From Chitinophagaceae bacterium (GTDB lineage: Bacteria > Bacteroidota > Bacteroidia > Chitinophagales > Chitinophagaceae), in NCBI GenBank assembly GCA_947455215.1, contig CANGNA010000002.1, forward strand, positions 1 to 64,000: 64,000 nucleotides of DNA. The letters are read 5' to 3'. Below the pieces are notes generated by a model. It was not told the DNA's origin and ran no database searches. It was given only the letters and a program-made list of their open reading frames with translations. A program made the position numbers and the translations under genes. Shown one piece after another: positions 44,368 to 51,225 of the stretch (the first letter of the stretch is position 1; every line of letters begins with the position of its first letter).

Positions 44368-45453
44368 ATGAAACAAAGCATAGCATTCATCCTGTTGCTG
44401 GTAGCTGGTATAGTAGCCCGGGGACAAAAGGCTAACAACCTCAACTACCATGCTTTTTGTTTTTACTACAATTGGTATGGCAGTCCTGCTATAGATGGTC
44501 AGCGCCATCATTGGGCACATCCCGTTATGCCGCAAAACGATAAAGACACAACAAAGCAATTCTTTCCTGGCGATGGCGATATTGGTGCCGACTACTATCC
44601 GCAGGCAGGGGAGTACAGCAGTGCCGATTCTGTGGTGATAGAGCGGCATATGGCGCAGGTGGCAGCGGCGGGCATTGGTGTAATTGCCGTTACCTGGCTG
44701 GGGCAGGGCGACTATACGTACAGGTCGGTGCCGCTCATCCTCAATGCTGCGCAGCGCCACGGTGTAAATGTGTGTTTCCAGGTAGAGCCTGTCGTGCGTA
44801 AGACAGCCCTAACCACAAAAGCTGCTATTGTATTCCTCATCGATCGGTTTGGCGATCACCCTGCCTTCTATAGAAATGAACAAACCAGGCGCCCCATTTT
44901 CTTCATTTACGATTCTTACATGCTACCTGCACAACAGTGGGCACGGGTACTCTCCGATACCGGCAGTTATTCCATCAGGCATACAGCTTACGATGCTGAC
45001 GTGATAGGCTTGTGGGTGAATAAGGATGATGAACAGTCCTTCATTGATGGTGGTTTCGACGGCATGTACACCTACTTTGCCAGTTCAGGCTTTACCTATG
45101 GTAGTACGCCGGCCAACTGGAGTTATATGCAGGCTTGGGCCAGTCAGCACCACAAGCTATTCATCCCTTCTGTAGGGCCGGGGTACAACGACAATCGCAT
45201 CCGCCCATGGAATAAGGCTAATACAAAATCCCGACAGCAGGGTAGGTACTACGACGAAATGTTTGCAGCAGCACTAAAGGCAAAGCTGAAGATGGTCGGC
45301 ATCACTTCCTTCAACGAATGGCATGAGGGCACGCAGATAGAACCCGCCCAACCGTTCACCAGCAATGGGCACACGTACGAAGATTATTTGCCCTTGCCGC
45401 CGGACTATTATCTGCAAAGGACGAAGTATTGGTTGGAACGATTTGGTAAATAA
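44368..45453 (+). CDS. GH99-like endo-alpha-mannosidase family protein
   Basis: The 361-residue protein has a signal peptide (from MKQSIAFILLLVAG, cleavage near residue 20) and resembles GH99 endo-alpha-1,2-mannosidases. Marks are FCFYYNWYGSP near the start, IAVTWLGQGDY, and TSFNEWHEGTQIEPA, in which Glu317 and Glu320 occupy the positions of the two catalytic glutamates known in GH99. The length agrees with the bacterial catalytic domain. GH99 enzymes cut inside alpha-mannan or remove glucosylated mannose from N-glycans. ATG 44368 is used because the signal peptide starts there. It is a single gene with no SusC/SusD pair nearby. Confidence 0.88.
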   Translation: MKQSIAFILLLVAGIVARGQKANNLNYHAFCFYYNWYGSPAIDGQRHHWAHPVMPQNDKDTTKQFFPGDGDIGADYYPQAGEYSSADSVVIERHMAQVAAAGIGVIAVTWLGQGDYTYRSVPLILNAAQRHGVNVCFQVEPVVRKTALTTKAAIVFLIDRFGDHPAFYRNEQTRRPIFFIYDSYMLPAQQWARVLSDTGSYSIRHTAYDADVIGLWVNKDDEQSFIDGGFDGMYTYFASSGFTYGSTPANWSYMQAWASQHHKLFIPSVGPGYNDNRIRPWNKANTKSRQQGRYYDEMFAAALKAKLKMVGITSFNEWHEGTQIEPAQPFTSNGHTYEDYLPLPPDYYLQRTKYWLERFGK

Positions 45454-45486
45454 GTATCGTCGAATGAAATCTTCTTTAGTTTTAGT

Positions 45487-46035
45487 CTATCGTGCATTCG
45501 GTTTATATCCGCTATTAAACTCAGATTCGTCAAAGGCTTCTTTCCAAGCCTTGTGCTTATTTCGTTTCTCTTCAGGTACATTCTCGAAATAGTTTACTCT
45601 GACTGTACCATCAACATCTTTTCCGAAAATCGCTACAATATGATTGTTTACCAGGTCGTTTTCAGTTTTTGTGAGCTGTTTACCTAATTCTAAATCCGCA
45701 TAGTTGAGATCTGCAGCTTTAGGATCATCATAAAAGTAGGCGGTAAAATCCGATTTGTATGAGTGAGCAACGTCATCAATTATTCCCTGAATATCCTTTT
45801 TATATTCCGTGCTATTCAAGTCTACAGGATCTATTAAAATCTCATAATCAGAATAAGATGTTTTGCCTTTAATAATTTTGTATTTGCGCCCAGTGTAAGC
45901 ATATGCTTGCGCTTTGTTACTCATGCTGCTGGATGAAGTAAAGGTGGTTAGGTTTGACTGATTGCTTGTATCTTTTGGTTCGCTACAGCCCAAAATAATA
46001 CTGAATGTCGAGAATAGTATCAGTAGTTTTTTCAT
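45487..46035 (-). CDS. Putative lipoprotein, unassigned
   Basis: The 182-residue protein has a lipoprotein signal with the lipobox SIILGCSEP (Cys at about 17), followed by a Ser/Thr/Asn-rich linker to about 40. The remaining acidic domain (about 48-182) has strands such as YKIIKGKTSYSDYEILIDP and HIVAIFGKDVDGTVRVNYF. The family is not recognised. It is monocistronic, convergent with the GH99-like gene and divergent from the methyltransferase gene. Confidence 0.75.
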   Translation of the reverse strand: MKKLLILFSTFSIILGCSEPKDTSNQSNLTTFTSSSSMSNKAQAYAYTGRKYKIIKGKTSYSDYEILIDPVDLNSTEYKKDIQGIIDDVAHSYKSDFTAYFYDDPKAADLNYADLELGKQLTKTENDLVNNHIVAIFGKDVDGTVRVNYFENVPEEKRNKHKAWKEAFDESEFNSGYKPNAR

Positions 46036-46124
46036 CAGTAAATATGTAGGTTGTTGTTACTAAGTTACGAAAATATAACGAACTCTTTTTCCCATCTTCT
46101 TAGCTTTACACAAAAGAGCAACTC

Positions 46125-46742
46125 ATGGACGCAGCCTTCTGGGATTCCCGCTACAGCAAAACAGAATATGTTTATGGCGAAGAGCCCAACAAATACCTGG
46201 CAGAAAAGCTGAAAGGTCTTACCCCGGGTAAGATCCTCTTCCCGGCCGAAGGCGAAGGTCGCAATAGTGTATACGCCGCCACCCTGGGTTGGGATGCCTG
46301 GGCGTTCGACCAAAGCGCAGAGGGCAAACGCAAGGCCGATCAACTGGCTGCAAAAAATAATGTATCCATCCATTACACAGTGGCCGGACTACCCGAGGTC
46401 ACCTACCCTGCAGAAGCGTTCGATGCCATCGCCGTTGTCTTTGCACACTTTGCCGATGCAGATAAGCCTGCCTTCCTTTCCCAGCTCAGCAGCTACCTGA
46501 AGCCGGGCGGTTGGATGATTTTCGAGGTATACAGTAAACAACATATACAATTCAATTCTGTTAACCCCTCTGTTGGTGGCCCCGGCGATGCACTTTTTCT
46601 CTACAGCAAAGAACAGCTGCAGGATATTTTAAAAGATTATGAAGTACTGGAGCTGGAAGAAAAAGAGGTAGAGATATGGGAAGGCTCCTTCCATGGCGGA
46701 TTAAGCTCCGTGCTCCGCTTTGTTGGCCGTAAAAACCCCTGA
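46125..46742 (+). CDS. Class I SAM methyltransferase, TehB-like
   Basis: The 205-residue cytoplasmic enzyme resembles the TehB/thiopurine-methyltransferase-like group. It starts FWDSRYSKTEYVYGEEPNKYL, which is typical of that group. Motif I is ILFPAEGEGRNSVYAATLGW at about 38-57, with an acidic strand-2 end in WAFDQSAEG, then DAIAVVFAHF near 104 and the LKPGGWMIFEVYS strand near 126. Substrates of such enzymes include tellurite/selenite and small thiols; the actual one is unknown. It is a single gene. Confidence 0.88.
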   Translation: MDAAFWDSRYSKTEYVYGEEPNKYLAEKLKGLTPGKILFPAEGEGRNSVYAATLGWDAWAFDQSAEGKRKADQLAAKNNVSIHYTVAGLPEVTYPAEAFDAIAVVFAHFADADKPAFLSQLSSYLKPGGWMIFEVYSKQHIQFNSVNPSVGGPGDALFLYSKEQLQDILKDYEVLELEEKEVEIWEGSFHGGLSSVLRFVGRKNP

Positions 46743-46865
46743 TTTTCGTCCGCAGGAATTTCGGCAGACATGCTGTTACGTTATTATGTTTATTGGGTTG
46801 CATGGTAAAAAGTTACTCGGAGATATCCACAAAATGGCGTGGCATGATGCCCCCTATGCGGTGTA

Positions 46866-46900
46866 TGATGCTACTAAAAGTGTAGTATCATGCTTTTTTG
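46866..46900 (+). terminator. Terminator-like hairpin
   Basis: A 9-bp stem with one wobble pair (TGATGCTAC at 46866-46874 with GTAGTATCA at 46882-46890) is followed by TGCTTTTTTG. It lies about 125 bases after the methyltransferase stop codon. Confidence 0.7.
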
Positions 46901-47000
46901 TTTTGCCCGGCAGTGCAGCACATCTTACCTTGCATTACAGTATTGGTGATCCCGGTCTTTGACATATTTCATTTGTAATAATCACTGTCGCGGTAACAAC

Positions 47001-47143
47001 CGGCAGAAAAAAGCGCCAGTTTTGCCACATCGGCAGAAAGTAATATTTTGTTAATGTGAGCAATTTTCAGCATATCAGTTGGTTACAGCCGTCACTTCAA
47101 GTAAAAACTGCCGGCAAGTGCTCAAAATTTTCATCGGCAGAAA
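47001..47143 (+). repeat. Three direct copies of CGGCAGAAA
   Basis: The nonamer occurs at 47001-47009, 47031-47039 and 47135-47143, with a shorter copy CGGCAGA at 46762-46768. All lie within the same intergenic region upstream of the acyltransferase promoter. They may be binding sites or the remains of a repeat. Confidence 0.55.
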
Positions 47144-47216
47144 TGCGGGTCTGCCAACACCTGTAAAATTTTTATGTTAATATGGGTGCCAGGAGGCGAT
47201 GTGCAGGTGCCTCTTT

Positions 47217-47248
47217 ATTGCAACACGGAGAAAGTTTACTTACTTTTG
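47217..47248 (+). promoter_or_regulatory. Promoter of the acyltransferase gene
   Basis: ATTG at 47217-47220, a 20-base spacer and TACTTTTG at 47241-47248 fit the Bacteroidota consensus with one mismatch in the -33 element. The start codon lies 41 bases further on. Confidence 0.6.
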
Positions 47249-47288
47249 CCCACTTACAACCGTGGTATCTACCGCGCATCTTAAAAAT

Positions 47289-48440
47289 ATGAATGTAACT
47301 CAGGAAGTTAAAAAAGAACGTTTTCACTTTCTGGATGGAGTGCGTGCAATAGCGTCCGTCCTTATTGTGATACACCACTCTATTACTTCCGAGGTGTCAA
47401 AGACCCTGGCGCGGCATGGCATGCCTTACCTTGGCAGCTCGATTGCTAATTTTACACAGTCGGGTGTTGCCCTGTTTTTCGTGCTCAGTGGAGTAGTGTT
47501 ACTCAGGCCCTACCTGCGCGGACAGCGCAAGCTTGACGTGGGTGATTACTTTGTCCGGAGGCTCAAGCGTATTTATCCGCCCTATTTCGTTGCGCTTATA
47601 TTTGGTTTCCTGGTTTTAACTGTGGTCAAGCAAGGGCCACATACATTTTACTCTGACGTATGGAAATGGGCCGACATGAGTTTTATACAACTGGCCCGGC
47701 AAACCCTCATAATCAGCTTCGTAGACTTTTATTATAATTTGGCTTGGTGGAGTTTACAAATAGAGGTAGTCTTTTATATTTTGGTTCCTTTGTTGATCCT
47801 GGTATTCCGTGGAAGGCAAAAGCTTAACCTTACCAGCATCTTCGTCTCGTTACTGGCAACACTGTTATTGTCTTACCTGCTGCAAATGGGTATGGAGCAT
47901 TATGCACCCAGGTACTACAGTAATATAAAGATCAGGCTTACTTTCTTCAGGTTCATTGATTATCCGGTATGTTTCCTGCTGGGTATATATCTTGCCAAGT
48001 TCGATTTCGAGAAATATGTAGGCAGGGTATTCATGCTTATGGGTATCGCACTGGTCCTCGTGGCTCAAAACTATGTGCCGATGGTCAATTGCGGCTACGG
48101 ATTTATATATGCCGGTCTTATTGTTTTGGTATTCAAGAGCAAGTCATTACAGCGTTTGCTGGATAATCCGCTGATGATATGGTTGGGAGAGCGTTCATAT
48201 TCCCTCTTCCTGGTGCATTTTTCAGTATTTTACCTGGTAGATTACGCGTGTTCCCTGGTTTTCCATAGCAGGTTGATGTATGGTATTGCATCGCGTTTCA
48301 TAGGTATCCCGCTGGCATTCTTCTGTGCTATGTTGCTGTTTAGCTTTGTAGAGCGCCGTACTGCACGTGGCCTGGTAACCGACAAGATATTCTGGCCCTG
48401 GCAGGTACGTAAACTGAAAGCCGATGAGCTAAAAGACTGA
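47289..48440 (+). CDS. Acyltransferase-3 family membrane protein
   Basis: The 383-residue inner-membrane protein has about ten hydrophobic helices and belongs to the acyltransferase-3 (OafA/ExoZ-like) family, which O-acylates surface polysaccharides. The N-terminal motif RFHFLDGVRAIASVLIVIHHS contains the family Arg and the conserved His near 30. FFVLSGVVLLRPYLRGQRKLD follows helix 2, and LAWWSLQIEVVFYILVPL is another family signature. ATG 47289 is chosen because homologs start shortly before the FLDGVRA motif. A glycosyltransferase gene lies 109 bases downstream on the same strand, which suggests a role in glycan modification. Confidence 0.9.
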   Translation: MNVTQEVKKERFHFLDGVRAIASVLIVIHHSITSEVSKTLARHGMPYLGSSIANFTQSGVALFFVLSGVVLLRPYLRGQRKLDVGDYFVRRLKRIYPPYFVALIFGFLVLTVVKQGPHTFYSDVWKWADMSFIQLARQTLIISFVDFYYNLAWWSLQIEVVFYILVPLLILVFRGRQKLNLTSIFVSLLATLLLSYLLQMGMEHYAPRYYSNIKIRLTFFRFIDYPVCFLLGIYLAKFDFEKYVGRVFMLMGIALVLVAQNYVPMVNCGYGFIYAGLIVLVFKSKSLQRLLDNPLMIWLGERSYSLFLVHFSVFYLVDYACSLVFHSRLMYGIASRFIGIPLAFFCAMLLFSFVERRTARGLVTDKIFWPWQVRKLKADELKD

Positions 48441-48549
48441 TATGGCAATGTAGCTCGATGTCACATGCGCTTAAAATTCATAGTAAATTATAGTTTTTTA
48501 AACTGTAATCCATAGAAAAGTACATTATAAGTTTTATTTTCGCACCCAT

Positions 48550-49299
48550 ATGCTTAATGGTAAAAAAATAGTTGTTGTGTTGCCGGCGTACAAAGCCGAA
48601 TTAACGCTGGAGCGCACATATAATGAAATACCCTTCGAAATTGTTGATGATGTGGTATTAGTGGACGATAATAGTCCTGATGGTACCGTTGCCAAGGGAA
48701 AGGAGCTGGGCATAAAGCACATCATCAAGCATGAAAAAAATACCGGCTATGGCGGTAACCAAAAGAGTTGCTATAAAAAGGCGCTGGAAATAGGGGCTGA
48801 TATTGTTATCATGCTGCACCCCGATTACCAGTATACGCCAAAGCTGATCATGGCTATGTCGTCTATAATAGCCAACGAACTATATCCTGTAGTACTGGCA
48901 TCGCGCATATTGGGCAAGGGTGCCTTAAGGGGCGGCATGCCGATGTATAAATATATCTTCAACAGGATGCTGACCCTGTTCGAAAATATAATGATAGGTC
49001 AGAAGCTGAGCGAATACCATACAGGTTACCGTGCGTTTACTGCCGAGGTGATCCGTTCCATCGACTTCACTCATAACAGCGACGACTTTGTTTTCGATAA
49101 TGAGATGATATCCCAGATATTCATGAATGGCTTCGATATAGCTGAAGTTACCTGCCCAACCAAGTACTTCCCCGAAGCGTCGAGCATCAACTTTAAGCGG
49201 AGTATGAAATACGGACGCGGAGTGCTCAGGGTGTCACTCACACACAGGTTCCATAAATGGGGTATCGTTAAGAGCAATCTTTATAACAAAACCAACTAA
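48550..49299 (+). CDS. Family 2 glycosyltransferase
   Basis: The 249-residue cytoplasmic or membrane-associated GT-A enzyme resembles polyprenyl-phosphate mannose/glucose synthases. Marks are VVLPAYKAELTLERTYNEIP, the sugar-nucleotide aspartates in VLVDDNSPDGT near 36-46, GYGGNQKSCYKKAL, the metal-binding region MLHPDYQY (where DxD is usual), and SEYHTGYRAFT. No C-terminal membrane helix is present, as in soluble members of the group. Its product could be a lipid-linked sugar for surface glycan assembly. It follows the acyltransferase gene on the same strand and is closed by a terminator. Confidence 0.9.
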   Translation: MLNGKKIVVVLPAYKAELTLERTYNEIPFEIVDDVVLVDDNSPDGTVAKGKELGIKHIIKHEKNTGYGGNQKSCYKKALEIGADIVIMLHPDYQYTPKLIMAMSSIIANELYPVVLASRILGKGALRGGMPMYKYIFNRMLTLFENIMIGQKLSEYHTGYRAFTAEVIRSIDFTHNSDDFVFDNEMISQIFMNGFDIAEVTCPTKYFPEASSINFKRSMKYGRGVLRVSLTHRFHKWGIVKSNLYNKTN

Positions 49300-49301
49300 T
49301 C

Positions 49302-49336
49302 AAAAAAGCAGCCGATCGGGCTGCTTTTTTGTTAAT
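49302..49336. terminator. Bidirectional intrinsic terminator
   Basis: A 12-bp stem (49302-49313 with 49319-49330) whose A- and T-rich ends give a T-run on both strands. It lies between the glycosyltransferase gene and the convergent GH20 gene. Confidence 0.9.
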
Positions 49337-49368
49337 GTGCGCTTTTAGCGGAGTTCATTGCTGTCCGC

Positions 49369-51225
49369 CTATTGCCCGCTATTATCCAGCACCATCTTCA
49401 CCAGGTTGCTGCGCTTGCCGCCGGGGGTGATGGTGATACACTGGAAGTCGATCTTTTTGCCGGCCGGTACCTTTATGCGTAGCGGCTCGGTATACCACAT
49501 GTCGGTTTCGCGGGGGGTATGACCATCTATGGTGTAGTACACATGTGCGCCTTCTACGCCCGGGTTCATCTCGAATTTAAAATCGCTGCCCTTGAGTGTG
49601 GTGTCGCTTACACCTTCGATATCGGGTACGCGATAGTTATAGCCCTTGCTCTCCAGGATGGCGAGGTGCTTGGGTACTCTTTTTTCGGAGAACTGTTTGT
49701 AGTTCTTATTGGCGGCAGGTGTCCAGGCTATTTCGCTAAGCGCCAGCATGCGAGGCAGCAGGTGGAACTCGGCCTTCGCAGGAGTGGCTATATATTCCGT
49801 CCACAAGTTGGCTTGTACACCAATGATGTGTTTGGCCTGATCTGCATTGAGCACCGATGGTACAGGCTCGTAGTTGTATGTCTTAGACAGTGGTGCATCG
49901 CCGCCTATAGATAATGGCTCCTGTGCGTTGGTGCTCTGTGCGTGGTCGAAATACAAGCCTCCGCTACCCGGTGTCATGATGACATCGTGGTTGAGCTGGG
50001 CCGCAGCAATGCCGCCGTTCTCGCCACGCCAGCTCATAATAGTGGCATTGGGTGCTACGCCGCCTTCCAGTATCTCGTCCCAGCCTATCATACGGCGGCC
50101 CATAGCATTGATATGGCGTTCTATGCGACGGATGAAGTAGCTCTGCAGCCCCGCCTCATCGCGCAGGGCAGAGTCTTTGATGAGCTGCTGGCAGAAGCCC
50201 GATTTTTTCCAGGCATCTTTAGGACACTCGTCGCCGCCTATGTGTATATATTTTGACGGGAACATTTCCATTACCTCATCCAATATATTGTTCAGAATAC
50301 GGAAGGTGGTATCTGTAGGGCAATACACATCTGTGAACACACCCCATGTCTCTGCCACTTTGTAAGATTTTGAAGGATCGCAGCTAAGGATAGGGTAGGC
50401 ACTGATAGCTGCGACGCTATGGCCGGGCATCTCTATCTCTGGTATCACGTTGATAAAGCGCTCTGCGGCGTAGGCCACTATCTCTTTTACCTGATCTTGA
50501 GTGTAGAAGCCACTATAAGGAGTGTTGTCATATAAACCATCGGTAGTGCCGCCGCTATAGCTGCCTACTTTGGTTTGTGCGCGGTTGCTGCCTATTTGTG
50601 TGAGCTTAGGATATTTCTTTATCTCTATGCGCCAGCCCTGGTCGTCGGTAAGGTGCCAGTGGAACGTGTTGAGCTTGTACATGGCCATTACATCCAGGTA
50701 CTTCTTAATGAAGTCTACAGAATAGAAGTGGCGGCTTACGTCCAGGTGCATGCCCCTGTATGCAAAACGGGGTGCGTCTTTAATAGTGGCGCAAGGTATA
50801 GTGGCATAGCCCTTCTTTTGCGGTGTCATCATCTGCATCAGCGACTGTATGCCATAGAACAGGCCGGCATCTTTACCGTTGACCACTACCTGGTTTTCTG
50901 TCACCTTTAGTTCGTAGTTCTCATTGTTGACCGCACCACCAGTAAAAGTGGTTTGCAGCACAATAGCGTTCTTAACGTTGGCCGGCTTGGTGCCTGTAGC
51001 GTTAATGTTGACTATGGTATTGTTATAGCCATTTTTCTTCAGGAATTCTGTAAACAACTTTACGGCCTTATGGTCGGGAAAATCTACAAGTATATTGGTC
51101 TCGGGGTTGAGCGTGAAGGTGCCCTTTGCCGCCACTACTGAAGAGGGAGCCGGTATGATAGCAATGTCTTGTGCAAAGCTTTGCGCAGACAGTGCGAGCA
51201 ATATAAGACCTAAGAACTTTTTCAT
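49369..51225 (-). CDS. GH20 beta-N-acetylhexosaminidase
   Basis: The 618-residue secreted enzyme removes terminal beta-linked N-acetylglucosamine or N-acetylgalactosamine by substrate-assisted catalysis. It has a signal peptide (about 1-18), the GH20b non-catalytic domain (about 20-145), and the TIM barrel beginning APRFAYRGMHLDVSRHF. The catalytic pair Asp332-Glu333 sits in HIGGDECP. A C-terminal chitobiase-type beta domain (about 530-618) carries VYYTIDGHTPRE. Its start overlaps the stop of the GH2 gene by four bases (ATGA), so the two are translationally coupled and probably act on the same glycan. Confidence 0.95.
   Translation of the reverse strand: MKKFLGLILLALSAQSFAQDIAIIPAPSSVVAAKGTFTLNPETNILVDFPDHKAVKLFTEFLKKNGYNNTIVNINATGTKPANVKNAIVLQTTFTGGAVNNENYELKVTENQVVVNGKDAGLFYGIQSLMQMMTPQKKGYATIPCATIKDAPRFAYRGMHLDVSRHFYSVDFIKKYLDVMAMYKLNTFHWHLTDDQGWRIEIKKYPKLTQIGSNRAQTKVGSYSGGTTDGLYDNTPYSGFYTQDQVKEIVAYAAERFINVIPEIEMPGHSVAAISAYPILSCDPSKSYKVAETWGVFTDVYCPTDTTFRILNNILDEVMEMFPSKYIHIGGDECPKDAWKKSGFCQQLIKDSALRDEAGLQSYFIRRIERHINAMGRRMIGWDEILEGGVAPNATIMSWRGENGGIAAAQLNHDVIMTPGSGGLYFDHAQSTNAQEPLSIGGDAPLSKTYNYEPVPSVLNADQAKHIIGVQANLWTEYIATPAKAEFHLLPRMLALSEIAWTPAANKNYKQFSEKRVPKHLAILESKGYNYRVPDIEGVSDTTLKGSDFKFEMNPGVEGAHVYYTIDGHTPRETDMWYTEPLRIKVPAGKKIDFQCITITPGGKRSNLVKMVLDNSGQ

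Larger units (their letters stand above)
46743..47288 (+). other. 546-base intergenic region with short repeats and a hairpin
   Basis: I see no convincing gene. A plus-strand frame of 80 codons (46720-46962) has no family pattern and overlaps the end of the methyltransferase gene. The region holds a terminator-like hairpin (46866-46900) and four copies of CGGCAGA (46762, 47001, 47031, 47135), three of them extended to CGGCAGAAA. A good promoter lies just before the acyltransferase gene. The hairpin could end the methyltransferase transcript or a small RNA. Confidence 0.5.

Noticed and set aside
46720-46962. 80-codon frame after the TehB-like methyltransferase
   Set aside because: It overlaps the methyltransferase end and a terminator hairpin, and its translation has no recognisable feature.
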